DNA from: CAZFZT01 sp964523675
GTDB lineage: Bacteria; Planctomycetota; Phycisphaerae; Phycisphaerales; SM1A02
Length of the DNA stretch: 64,000 bases
NCBI GenBank assembly: GCA_964523675.1
Contig: CAZFZT010000008.1
Coordinates: 1 to 64,000, forward strand
Direction: 5' to 3'
The notes beneath the pieces are model-generated. The model did no database searches, had not been told where the DNA came from, and worked only from the letters and a program-made list of their open reading frames with translations. A program made the position numbers and the translations under genes. Position 1 is the first letter of the stretch, and every line of letters begins with the position of its first letter. Below are positions 51,231 to 58,995 of the stretch, in pieces.

Positions 51231-51653
51231 TCATTCAGCCGGCACATACGTCACATCATCAAAGCCGGCGTCTCGCGCAACCTGGACTGCCGTAATCGCA
51301 AATCCAACCGGCACATGATCGAAGACCTGAACGAATGCGCCCGCCGACTTCGGCAACGGCTCAATAATCTCGAACAACTCACCGCGCGTTCGCACGAGCC
51401 GGCCGCCGATCGCATAGGCCGGCGACCCGTCAACCATTCGCACTTCGACGATCTGGGGCTGCAAATCTGCAAGAGAACCCGATGCCGCATCCCGTTGCAC
51501 CTGCAGCATGGGGTTTAGTCGGTCCTCGGGCACGGCGAGCACTGTCGTCAATAGAAAGTAGATCAGAAGCAAAAACGTCACGTCGATCATGCTCGCCAGA
51601 TTCAGCGTGATCCGATCCAGGCGGCGCCTTCGCTTCGAGATATGAATTCTCAT
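51231..51653 (-). CDS. ExbD/TolR-family protein (second copy)
   Basis: 140 residues: short basic N-terminus, one helix NLASMIDVTFLLLIYFLLTT with the conserved Asp24 that carries protons, and a periplasmic domain (about 45-140). ExbD/TolR dimers sit in a ring of ExbB/TolQ subunits and turn the proton gradient into mechanical work on outer-membrane processes. It overlaps the preceding ExbD by 4 nt. Two tandem ExbD genes are usual in planctomycetes and probably form a heterodimer. Confidence 0.9.
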   Translation of the reverse strand: MRIHISKRRRRLDRITLNLASMIDVTFLLLIYFLLTTVLAVPEDRLNPMLQVQRDAASGSLADLQPQIVEVRMVDGSPAYAIGGRLVRTRGELFEIIEPLPKSAGAFVQVFDHVPVGFAITAVQVARDAGFDDVTYVPAE

Positions 51654-52087
51654 CGGCCGGCGCTCCTCCCACGCGGAACTTCCGTCGCAATGCGAGCGGT
51701 CCCCAACCCCATCTGTTGCAAGAGCACGACAACGTCATTGAGCGCAGCAGAATCTGCCTCCCGATCGGCTCGTACAAGCACCTTCATCTCACCCGCACGC
51801 CGGGTTCGCATTTCCTCCTGAAGTATCGCGCGAAGACCGACTGTATCCACGGCATCTTCAGCCACAACAATGCGGCCATCACTCGTGATGTTGATCACAA
51901 CACCTGCTTCCTCAGCAACCTCCGATTGCTCGCCCGGTTCGAGCGGCAGATTCACCTCAGCGCGCGTCAGCCGCGCAAATTGCGCAGTCGCCATGAAGAA
52001 GATAATGAGCAGAAAGACCACGTCGATCATCGGCGCAATCTCAAGCGGCATGACGCGATCCGGATGTTGTCGTTTAGAGAGCCGCAT
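51650..52087 (-). CDS. ExbD/TolR-family protein (first copy)
   Basis: 145 residues with MPLEIAPMIDVVFLLIIFFM, including the conserved membrane Asp, followed by a periplasmic domain ending VVLLQQMGLGTARIATEV, typical of ExbD. It overlaps ExbB by 14 nt upstream and the second ExbD by 4 nt, so translation is coupled through the three genes. It differs from its neighbour in the periplasmic domain and is not a recent copy. Confidence 0.92.
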   Translation of the reverse strand: MRLSKRQHPDRVMPLEIAPMIDVVFLLIIFFMATAQFARLTRAEVNLPLEPGEQSEVAEEAGVVINITSDGRIVVAEDAVDTVGLRAILQEEMRTRRAGEMKVLVRADREADSAALNDVVVLLQQMGLGTARIATEVPRGRSAGR

Positions 52088-52781
52088 TCTGGTCAGGCGA
52101 CGAGGGCGCTTCGAGGTGCAGAATCATTCGTTCGAGTTCGAGTCCGGCTTCAGAAGCAAAGGCATCGATCCGGTTACGGAAGTAGGTAAAGAGGGCGATG
52201 CACGGAATCGCCAGGATCAGTCCCATCACTGTCGTCACAAGCGCCATGCTGATGCTGCTCGCAAGCGCTTCATGGTTTGAAACCGCGGAGAGTGAGATCG
52301 CCTCAAACGCCCCCACCATGCCAAGCACCGTGCCGAGCAATCCGAGAAGCGGCGCGATGGCCCCGATGACGCCGAGCGCATCGGTGGATCGATACAGCCG
52401 GGCCGTCTGATCCTCACCCGCTTCTTCAATCGCGGTCTTGATCTCGAACGCGCCGAATGATGACTTCTGATATCGCGTCAACCCCGGCGCAAGAATCCGC
52501 AGCAGATATGAGTCATGCTCCGGTTGAAGGCAATACTGAAGCGCGCCGGCCACATCGCCCTTAGCCAGGAGCGCCTCGACATCCTCTACTTGCCCCGGCG
52601 GCATCAACGCCTTACGCCGAATCTGCGCAAAATGCACCAGCACCAGCGCCAGCGCGACGATGCTCAGGCCGAGAATGAAGTAACCCACCGCGCCACCGCG
52701 ATGAATCATCTCCAGCCATGAAACGCCCTCGCCTTCAAGCGGAGCCGCTGCGACCAAATGGATAGTGAATAGGTTCATCAT
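52074..52781 (-). CDS. MotA/TolQ/ExbB-family proton channel protein
   Basis: 235 residues. First helix FILGLSIVALALVLVHFAQI, a cytoplasmic region (55-120), then two long helices: GAIAPLLGLLGTVLGMVGAFEAIS, with the family Thr, and ISMALVTTVMGLILAIPCIALFTYFRN. In ExbB/TolQ a pentamer of these helices encloses the ExbD helix pair. It overlaps the upstream 393-residue gene by 4 nt and the first ExbD by 14 nt. No TonB or TolA homologue is visible in the operon; the VWA protein takes that position. Confidence 0.92.
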   Translation of the reverse strand: MMNLFTIHLVAAAPLEGEGVSWLEMIHRGGAVGYFILGLSIVALALVLVHFAQIRRKALMPPGQVEDVEALLAKGDVAGALQYCLQPEHDSYLLRILAPGLTRYQKSSFGAFEIKTAIEEAGEDQTARLYRSTDALGVIGAIAPLLGLLGTVLGMVGAFEAISLSAVSNHEALASSISMALVTTVMGLILAIPCIALFTYFRNRIDAFASEAGLELERMILHLEAPSSPDQNAAL

Positions 52782-53959
52782 TGCTTCTTATCAGAAATCC
52801 TGCGTGGTGATGCGCTGTTGATGCCAACTGACCCGGTGGCCTGCGCAGCTGGATGATTCGGGTATCGCCTCACAAGCTCGGACCGAAGCGAATCCGCGGC
52901 TTCGGCCTTGTCTGTTGCATCGTGCCATTCAATCAGGAGCGCCAGCGCCTCCGCCGCCAGGGCGGGCTGGCTCTCACCGAATCGCGCAGGCAAATGGGCG
53001 AGTTGAATCAAACCTCGCTTCTGCACCAATTCATCTCGTTCGCCAAGCATGGACCTGCCCACGAAGTACCTTGCCCACGCTTCGATCCACGCACCTTGTT
53101 CCGCAAACTCGCCACTCGCCAGCCGCCGCTCAAGCCGGCCCCTCGCCGCTTGCCGCCCATCACTCGACTCCCCTACCGATCCGATGAGATCGCGGAGCAG
53201 TTCGACGCCCGGCTGCTGCACCATACCCACGCGCATGAGTGAACCCCCGACATTAACATTCATCTCCATTTGCACAGCCCTGCGGTACAGCCCCGCAAGT
53301 GCAGCGATCACCTCGTTACCCTGCGCATCATACGAAGCGAGGTCGCGTTCAAGCCCGGTCAACCCGATCGCGCCGCCCCATACCGGCGCAAGTGCTGGGC
53401 ACAACATCGTCTCGTCGTCCACCACATCAGGGAGCAGCGTGTAACTCACCGTCTTCACTCCCGCCTCCCGCAAGCGCGCGGTCTCCAGCGCAGGCATGAC
53501 CGCAAGCACCCGCGCATCCCGCGCCAGATAACATCGCAATAACCCCTCCGAAACGATCAGCGCAGTTTCATGCGTCTGTCCGCGAAACCGCTGAAAATAC
53601 CGCTCAAGGATTGACTCGGCCAGCGCGGTATCACGGCGTTCAACGCGCGTTCGCGCCCGCCACAGCTCCTCTGCAAGCGTTCGGTAATCCTCCACTTGCT
53701 CGCGATGCTCGGCTGACTCCACCTCGATGCTTCGCACACGATCCCACGACACCCAGCGCGGCGTTCCGGATTCCAATCGAACGCGCACACCCGCATCGCT
53801 CACCTCAACAATCTCACCACGCACCGGCGGATCGTCGCCCCGGCGTTCGATGATGTCAGCCGCCCGCGCCAATGTGGGCGAAAGGAACGCGCAAGAGAAC
53901 AGCGCGAAGCCGCAAGCAACGTTTCGAAGTTTCGAAGTTTCGCCGTTTCGACCTTTCAT
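52778..53959 (-). CDS. Secreted protein of unknown function in the Exb/VWA operon
   Basis: 393 residues: signal peptide CGFALFSCAFLSPTLARA, then a small beta domain (GDDPPVRGEIVEVSDAGVRV, RWVSWDRVRSIEVES) resembling the SH3-like barrels of planctomycete secreted proteins. A helical region to the end includes AEALALLIEWHDATDKAEAA, TPR-like. The first ~14 codons (KGRNGETSKLRNV) are encoded by an 8-bp repeat array. It overlaps the VWA gene by 4 nt upstream and ExbB by 4 nt downstream. No catalytic motif seen; a periplasmic partner of the ExbBD motor is inferred. Confidence 0.72.
   Translation of the reverse strand: MKGRNGETSKLRNVACGFALFSCAFLSPTLARAADIIERRGDDPPVRGEIVEVSDAGVRVRLESGTPRWVSWDRVRSIEVESAEHREQVEDYRTLAEELWRARTRVERRDTALAESILERYFQRFRGQTHETALIVSEGLLRCYLARDARVLAVMPALETARLREAGVKTVSYTLLPDVVDDETMLCPALAPVWGGAIGLTGLERDLASYDAQGNEVIAALAGLYRRAVQMEMNVNVGGSLMRVGMVQQPGVELLRDLIGSVGESSDGRQAARGRLERRLASGEFAEQGAWIEAWARYFVGRSMLGERDELVQKRGLIQLAHLPARFGESQPALAAEALALLIEWHDATDKAEAADSLRSELVRRYPNHPAAQATGSVGINSASPRRISDKKQ
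53922..53957. repeat. Tandem array of an 8-bp unit TTTCGAAG at a gene start (repeat family F)
   Basis: TTTCGAAG TTTCGAAG TTTCGCCG TTTCGACC TTTC: two perfect and two degenerate 8-bp units. It ends exactly on the first codons of the minus-strand gene at 53959 and encodes most of the n-region of its signal peptide. No inverted partner arm was found nearby. Confidence 0.8.
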
Positions 53960-54984
53960 CGCGCACCATCCGGGACATAACGATACTGGCCACCCGAATC
54001 GCGCGCGATCTGCCGCAACAGTTCTTCACTGCCATCATCGCCGAACGCGATCGTGTTGATCACCACACGCTTGCCTTGCTTATTGAAACCGGCAAGTTCC
54101 TCTGCCGAAAGATGCGCCGGGGCGATCACGCCGTCGGTCATGAAGAAGATGACGTCCGGACGGACATCCATGGAAAAGACATAATGAAACGCCGGGGCCG
54201 GAATCGTTCCGCCCGTCGGCTCAACGCCTCGCAGCCACCGCGACACCTGAAGCACGTTGCTCCGCCTCGCCTGCAACCATCCACGCTGCGAAGGCGGCGC
54301 AGCAAGCGGCCCTGATGAAAACATGAAAATCGAAAAATACGCATAATCCGGCAGCGCTTCGATCGAACGAATCAATTCCTCCGTCGCAATCCGCATGCGC
54401 TCGTTGTGCATCATTGAACCAGACCGGTCCACGATGTAGGCAAATCGCGTTCCGCGCGCTGCGACGCCGAAGTACGAAGTCCCCGCCCCGCCGAGCGCAT
54501 CATCCTCACCGGTCGATTCGCCCGCACCTCCCAGCGCAGGCATCGGCCCATCCCCCACCACCTCCAGTTCACCGGCCGGCATCTCCGATTCCTCCAGAAC
54601 GGCCGGCTGATCCGCAAGCGGATCGTCCAGCGCCTCGGTCTGCTCAGACACCAGGTCATCAAGATTGAACTCCGTTCGCTCATCCAGATCAGTGAGCGGC
54701 AGAATCGCCACCTCGTAATGAGCCGGCTGTCCCGCCTGATCGCTTCGCCCGCCTTGATGCACCGATGCAAAGTAAAGAAGCAGAATCAAATGTGCGATCA
54801 GCGAGATGCCTGCACCCAGTCCCAACAGCCGACGACGGCGACGTTTCGCCGCTTCCTCACGCTCTGCGTAGATCCGCCGCAACACCCGACGCAACTCGCT
54901 CACCGATGCTTCGAGTTCGGTAATACGGCGGCTCCCCTGTTCGGAACCGGCCGGCGTTGGCGGTGGGTGAGGCACGTGCGTCAC
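53956..54984 (-). CDS. Membrane-anchored von Willebrand factor A domain protein
   Basis: 342 residues. A coiled coil (20-50), a basic cluster, one helix (54-73, LLGLGAGISLIAHLILLLYF), then an acidic linker and a VWA domain (about 180-330). It has the MIDAS motif DRSGSM (186-191) and later FMTDG for the remaining metal ligands. Topology puts the VWA domain in the periplasm. In this operon it occupies the position where a TonB/TolA-like partner would be expected. First gene of the operon; its start is 55 nt from the DUF2332 gene end. Ligand unknown. Confidence 0.85.
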   Translation of the reverse strand: MTHVPHPPPTPAGSEQGSRRITELEASVSELRRVLRRIYAEREEAAKRRRRRLLGLGAGISLIAHLILLLYFASVHQGGRSDQAGQPAHYEVAILPLTDLDERTEFNLDDLVSEQTEALDDPLADQPAVLEESEMPAGELEVVGDGPMPALGGAGESTGEDDALGGAGTSYFGVAARGTRFAYIVDRSGSMMHNERMRIATEELIRSIEALPDYAYFSIFMFSSGPLAAPPSQRGWLQARRSNVLQVSRWLRGVEPTGGTIPAPAFHYVFSMDVRPDVIFFMTDGVIAPAHLSAEELAGFNKQGKRVVINTIAFGDDGSEELLRQIARDSGGQYRYVPDGAR

Positions 54985-55039
54985 TGCTCATTCATACTAC
55001 GCGATCTCTGATCCGGTTTCGTTCGGGCCGGTGCAACCT

Positions 55040-56155
55040 CTACCACAGACTCCCTAGTGACGCGGACCCGGCAAATCCTGCCTCAAAATGAATCCATCGG
55101 CCATGATGGTCGCAGGACGCAAGTTGAACCTCCGCTTCGGCGCCGTCTCGCCACCCCTTCAGCCAAACGCGCGGCCCGGGGTCATCGCCCAGCCACTCCA
55201 CCGACACATGCACCAGATCGCGCTGCCGCCCGATCGCTGCGATCCGCGCACCAAACGCCTCCCGCCACTGCCGGCTCATCTGATAAACCGCATGCGTGTG
55301 ATAGACAACCGGCACGTTGCCTTGATCCACACGATCAACCAGCCCATCAACCCTCTCCATCGCATCGCCGGCAACCACCTCAGGCGGCTCGCGCTTCGTC
55401 ACCTGCACCGCACTGCGCAGCAAGTGGATTCGCTCGAGCTGATCCGGCCAGATCAGCGCAGCAAGCCAGCGCATCTCCGCCTCATCACGCACATCAACCG
55501 GATGAATGTCAACGCCCACCCGACCTCCAATACGAATCCCGCCTTCCACTAACCGCGAAAACTCCTCACGCGCCACATTCGCCGCGCATGTTCGCACCTG
55601 CACCGACGACTGCTCGTTGAGCACGATCGGCTCATCGCGCCCGTCCGCAAACTCGTACCGAAACCCGTACCGATCAAGCAGTAGATTCAGCCCCGCGCTC
55701 GCGCCGATCTCAATCAGATGCAGCGGCCGGCCGCCCATCATCCGCTGCGCGAGAGCAAACGCCGGCAGCAGCACGCCGCTTCTGCCAACTTCATTCGTCT
55801 GCACCCGCCGCTTCCGAATGATCTCCGCCAACTGCTCAAAGTGCTCCCGACAGAACGCTGCGAACACCGGCCCTGCGCCAGTCGGCAATTGCGAACCGCC
55901 CACCGATGGATAGAATTCCGCAAGCTCATGCGCCACGCCGCGCAGCAGCAGGTCATGCACCGCGCCGAAGACCATGTTCACCGCCGGTTGCCCTTGCGAT
56001 GCCTCCATTGCCAGCGCACAAACATTATCCTCATCCGCCACGGCTTCCGAAACCGTCGCATAGAGCGGCGAACTTGAAGCCGCGACCTGTGCAAAGTGCA
56101 CAAACGCGCGCTGCACCCGGAGCCGTGCCTGCTCGTTACGCTGCGCATCATTCAT
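55040..56155 (-). CDS. DUF2332-family protein
   Basis: 371 residues from the ATG at 56155 (MNDAQRNEQAR); an alternative in-frame start lies at 56185. Conserved blocks typical of DUF2332 are present: FYPSVGG and ALAQRMMGGRPLHLIEIGASAGLNLLLDRYG in the middle, IHPVDVRD, and VYHTHAVYQM. The IGASAGLN segment resembles a SAM-dependent methyltransferase glycine loop, but the function of the family is unknown. It is divergent from pyrH with 57 nt between the starts. Confidence 0.85.
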   Translation of the reverse strand: MNDAQRNEQARLRVQRAFVHFAQVAASSSPLYATVSEAVADEDNVCALAMEASQGQPAVNMVFGAVHDLLLRGVAHELAEFYPSVGGSQLPTGAGPVFAAFCREHFEQLAEIIRKRRVQTNEVGRSGVLLPAFALAQRMMGGRPLHLIEIGASAGLNLLLDRYGFRYEFADGRDEPIVLNEQSSVQVRTCAANVAREEFSRLVEGGIRIGGRVGVDIHPVDVRDEAEMRWLAALIWPDQLERIHLLRSAVQVTKREPPEVVAGDAMERVDGLVDRVDQGNVPVVYHTHAVYQMSRQWREAFGARIAAIGRQRDLVHVSVEWLGDDPGPRVWLKGWRDGAEAEVQLASCDHHGRWIHFEAGFAGSASLGSLW

Positions 56156-56212
56156 CGACCTGAGGATACTCACTTTGGGCCGCACATCGCGGCTCCTGTT
56201 ATCCTACAACTC

Positions 56213-57037
56213 ATGGCAGACGCTCCCTCACGCCCCTTCCGACGCATTATCCTCAAGATCAGCGGCGAATCGTTCGCCAAGCCCGGCGAGTTCGGCATCG
56301 ATCCGGAAGAGTTGTCGCTGATTGCAGGTGAGATCGTGGATGCGGTGCGATCGGGAAAGGGATCAAGGGATCAAGGGATCAAGGGATCGAGAGAGACCTC
56401 GGACCCCGAAGCACTCGATCCCTCGATGCCTCGATGCCTTGATCCCTCGCCGCCACAAGTGGCCGTCGTCGTCGGCGGCGGCAACATCATCCGCGGCGGC
56501 GTCCTCGCAGAGACCGGCACCATCCACCAGTCCAACGCTGACTACATGGGCATGCTCGGCACCGTCATCAACGGCGTCGCTCTGCGCGAAGCGATCGAGA
56601 ACCTCGGCCAGCCGGCCCGTCTCATGTCCGCCATCGACATTCCCGCCGTCGCAGAACCCTTCATCCGCGCCCGCGCGCTGCGACACTTCGAAAAAGGCCG
56701 CGTGCTGATCCTCGCAGCAGGCACCGGCAACCCGTTCTTCACGACAGATACATGTGCCGCACTTCGAGGAGCAGAACTCGGCGCGGATGTCGTCCTCAAA
56801 GCAACGAAGGTGGACGGCGTGTACACATCCGACCCCAAGAAAAACGCCGACGCCACGCGCTACGAGAAGTTGACCTTCGCTGAGGCCATCGAAAAACAAC
56901 TCGGCGTCATGGACCTGACCGCCCTCACCATGTGCATGGAGCACAACCTCCCGGTCGTGGTCTTCGACTTCAAGGTGAAGGGGAATATCAGAAGAGTCGT
57001 CACCGGCGAGCGCGTGGGGACGTTGGTGACGAATTAG
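56213..57037 (+). CDS. pyrH: UMP kinase with an in-frame 33-residue repeat-encoded insertion
   Basis: 274 residues; the family is usually about 240. UMP kinase motifs are intact: RRIILKISGESF at the N-terminus, VVVGGGNIIRGG, MGMLGTVINGVALREA, AAGTGNPFFTTDT, ADVVLKATKVDGVYTSDP, and VMDLTAL at the end. Between AVRSG (to residue 48) and QVAVVVGGGN (from 82) lies a foreign 33-residue stretch (GSRDQGIKGSRE and so on), encoded by an inverted 8-bp-unit repeat. In E. coli PyrH this is a short turn between a helix and a strand, so the fold could tolerate it. The ATG at 56213 is the natural start; the frame is open upstream. frr, a common neighbour, is absent. Confidence 0.95.
   Translation: MADAPSRPFRRIILKISGESFAKPGEFGIDPEELSLIAGEIVDAVRSGKGSRDQGIKGSRETSDPEALDPSMPRCLDPSPPQVAVVVGGGNIIRGGVLAETGTIHQSNADYMGMLGTVINGVALREAIENLGQPARLMSAIDIPAVAEPFIRARALRHFEKGRVLILAAGTGNPFFTTDTCAALRGAELGADVVLKATKVDGVYTSDPKKNADATRYEKLTFAEAIEKQLGVMDLTALTMCMEHNLPVVVFDFKVKGNIRRVVTGERVGTLVTN
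56353..56452. repeat. Inverted array of GATCAAGG / CCTTGATC units inside pyrH (repeat family A, copy 2)
   Basis: Left arm 56359-56391 and right arm 56414-56446 are each 33 nt, built of four 8-bp units (GATCAAGG, GATCGAG; CCTCGATG, CCTTGATC). They are complementary at 29 of 33 positions around a 22-nt loop. The net insertion is 99 bp, a multiple of three, so pyrH stays in frame. It belongs with the intergenic copy at 14730-14902. Confidence 0.93.
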
Positions 57038-57049
57038 CATGAAGGTTGA

Positions 57050-57688
57050 ATGACTGTAATGGACCCATCCCTTCCCTGCCCCGATTGCGGCTACGACATC
57101 CAGTCCTCGCCTGAGCAAGGTGGCCGTCTTCGCTGTCCTGAATGTGGCGCCCTTTCCGAGCGCACTGTGATTGAAGCGGAACTCGAACGCCACCATCGCC
57201 GACCTTCTTGGTGGTATTTGGCAATAGCGACCATCTGGAACACAGGACTGGGGGCGGTATTCGCATACTTTGCCTGGCATATCACTCCAATGGTAGTTAA
57301 ACAGTTTCAAGGAATTCCATGGGATGTGAAGTCTAAGTCGTTCGTTGCAAGTTGCGTCTTCGCCGGTTTCGAGGGTATCGGCCTGCTGATCTTCTTCGGC
57401 CTATTGCTGTTCTCGCTGAGCACACCATTCTGGCGGCCGGTTCACCGTCGCTGGCGATGGTTCTATGCTGCCGCCACCATTATACTCTTGTTAGGTGTCG
57501 GAATAGGCGCCTTGATCGGCTGGTGGGACATGCGCTTCCTCTACGTAGAACAGGAGTTCGCCTTCTTTGCCGTCATCATGGCATTCCCCATCGTCGCATT
57601 CGGCACCGGGTATCTTGGCCTGCCGCCAATGCTATGGACCGCCTTCAAGAGAAGAATCCGTAAGCGCAAAACCGCGGCACACTCTTGA
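57050..57688 (+). CDS. Zinc-ribbon membrane protein
   Basis: 212 residues. An N-terminal zinc ribbon CPDCGYDIQSSPEQGGRLRCPECG (two CxxC pairs, given here across its span) is followed by about five hydrophobic helices (60-80, 105-130, 143-163, 170-200). Planctomycete genomes hold many such small zinc-ribbon membrane proteins of unknown function. It starts 12 nt after pyrH and 6 nt before the DUF4258 gene. It lies inside the segment bounded by two copies of the pyrH 3' end. Confidence 0.75.
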   Translation: MTVMDPSLPCPDCGYDIQSSPEQGGRLRCPECGALSERTVIEAELERHHRRPSWWYLAIATIWNTGLGAVFAYFAWHITPMVVKQFQGIPWDVKSKSFVASCVFAGFEGIGLLIFFGLLLFSLSTPFWRPVHRRWRWFYAAATIILLLGVGIGALIGWWDMRFLYVEQEFAFFAVIMAFPIVAFGTGYLGLPPMLWTAFKRRIRKRKTAAHS

Positions 57689-57694
57689 TTCGGC

Positions 57695-57979
57695 ATGCCG
57701 CAACTCTTCGACACTATCAAGCGGCTCGTCACCGCGAATCGCTACATCGTCAGCGAACACGCCGTCGAGCGACTCGACGAGCGGCGAGTCCTCGAATGGC
57801 AGGTCGTGGACGGCATCAAAGAAGCGGGATTGCTTTCCGAACGGCCGCGCGACATGCCGAACCCGTCCGTCGAAGTTCTGCAACTCCTCGCCGACGGCAC
57901 GGAGGTCAAGGTCATCTGGTCGCACATCCGGGCAATTGACGCGGCCAAACTGGTCACCGTACACTTCCTCGACGAGTAA
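57695..57979 (+). CDS. DUF4258 protein (possible toxin of a toxin/antitoxin-like pair)
   Basis: 94 residues. YIVSEHAVERLDERRVLEWQ at 17-36 is the DUF4258 signature (SEHAxxRxxER), with EVKVIWSHI and a C-terminal VHFLDE strand. DUF4258 proteins are small alpha/beta proteins often found in plasmid- and island-borne gene pairs; a RelE-like role has been suggested but not proven for most. It sits 4 nt before an 80-residue acidic gene, an arrangement like toxin/antitoxin operons. Confidence 0.75.
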   Translation: MPQLFDTIKRLVTANRYIVSEHAVERLDERRVLEWQVVDGIKEAGLLSERPRDMPNPSVEVLQLLADGTEVKVIWSHIRAIDAAKLVTVHFLDE

Positions 57980-57983
57980 CCGC

Positions 57984-58226
57984 ATGAGAATCCCCGGCAA
58001 ACGAGTCAAACGCACGCGCTTCGTCCACACGGACAAGTACATCATCGCTGTGGAGGTCGAGGCGGTGATTCCGGAGATTCCGGGGGCGGGGGCTGATCCG
58101 ACCGAAGCGTGCTACGAGCCGGAGACAGTCGAACTGCTGCGCGAAGTTGAGGCCCATGCGCGGCGCGGCGATGTGAACTGGCTCAAACGCCACGGCAAGG
58201 TGTACGCGGCCCTGGATGCGGCGTGA
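57984..58226 (+). CDS. Small acidic protein paired with DUF4258 protein (possible antitoxin)
   Basis: 80 residues from the ATG at 57984. Basic first dozen residues, then YIIAVEVEAVIPEIPGAGAD and CYEPETVELLREVEAHARRG, ending WLKRHGKVYAALDAA. I do not recognise a domain, but proteins with this ADPxExCYExETVxLLREVExHA tail recur beside DUF4258 genes, so the pair is probably functional together (recollection, not verified). Its TGA overlaps the ATG of the duplicated pyrH end. Confidence 0.65.
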   Translation: MRIPGKRVKRTRFVHTDKYIIAVEVEAVIPEIPGAGADPTEACYEPETVELLREVEAHARRGDVNWLKRHGKVYAALDAA

Positions 58227-58354
58227 TGGACCTGACCGCCCTGACTATGTGCATGGAGCACAACCTCCCGGTCGTGGTGTTTGATTTCAAGGTGAAGGGC
58301 AATATCAGGCGAGTGGTGAGCGGCGAGAGGGTGGGGACGTTGGTGACGAATTGA
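58226..58354 (+). pseudogene. Second copy of the pyrH 3' end (42 codons), boundary of an apparent island
   Basis: Encodes MDLTALTMCMEHNLPVVVFD and the rest of the PyrH C-terminus to LVTN-stop. Compared with pyrH 56909-57037, 15 of 129 positions differ, but only one changes an amino acid (Thr to Ser). Similarity begins at about GGCGT just before the ATG and ends at the stop. It is followed at once by the TTG start of the next gene. It cannot encode a kinase; it looks like the displaced or imported end of another pyrH. Confidence 0.92.
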
Positions 58355-58980
58355 GCGAAGAATTCGTGAACATTTTCATTGCGATCCGTGAAGTGATGCT
58401 GACCGCTGCCGCGGTTGTCGGCGCGATTGTTGCAGTCCTAGGCCTGAAGACGTGGCGGAAGCAACTTCGTGGACGCACAGAGTACGACCTCGCTCGACGT
58501 ATGCTGCGCGCGGCTCTGGAAGTCCGAGAGGGTATCCGTGCAGCACGGAGTCATATTATCAGCCCGGCGGAGATGGAGGCCGCTTTGAGATCATCCGGCC
58601 TTGGAGACGAGGAGATAAGGAAGCAGATGTTGCAGCCCAAGTCGACGATTGCCGTGTACAACGTGCGGTGGAAGCGAGTGGCCGAAGCCGTATCGAACTT
58701 ACAGGTCGAGGCCCTCGAAGCCGAAGTGCTGTGGGGTGTTGTGGTTAAGGACCAATTGAAACCGCTGTATGATGCGGTCGCATCGCTCCGAGTGATGCTG
58801 AACCGGTACTTTCGCGCTGAGTCGGGGCACGGGCCGCCGCTCATAGGTGCCAAATTGCAAGAAGTGCACGACATCATGCATGAGACGAGCGATGATCCGA
58901 AGGAAGACAAGTTCACGGCAAGAGTTCACAGCGGTATTAAGCAGCTTGAGGAGTTTCTGAAGCCTAAACTGCGTCTTTGA
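58351..58980 (+). CDS. Membrane-anchored helical protein upstream of the TIR gene
   Basis: 209 residues from a TTG at 58351 overlapping the pyrH-end stop; a GTG at 58366 is an alternative. One N-terminal helix (VMLTAAAVVGAIVAVLGLKTW) is followed by an amphipathic, charged helical domain (EYDLARRMLRAALEVREGIRAAR). Such proteins occur in genomic islands, but I know no named function. It lies 15 nt before the TIR gene on the same strand, so it is a plausible partner. Codon choice is less C/G-ending than in neighbouring core genes. Confidence 0.65.
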   Translation: MSEEFVNIFIAIREVMLTAAAVVGAIVAVLGLKTWRKQLRGRTEYDLARRMLRAALEVREGIRAARSHIISPAEMEAALRSSGLGDEEIRKQMLQPKSTIAVYNVRWKRVAEAVSNLQVEALEAEVLWGVVVKDQLKPLYDAVASLRVMLNRYFRAESGHGPPLIGAKLQEVHDIMHETSDDPKEDKFTARVHSGIKQLEEFLKPKLRL

Positions 58981-58995
58981 CCGGAAATCTCCGCC

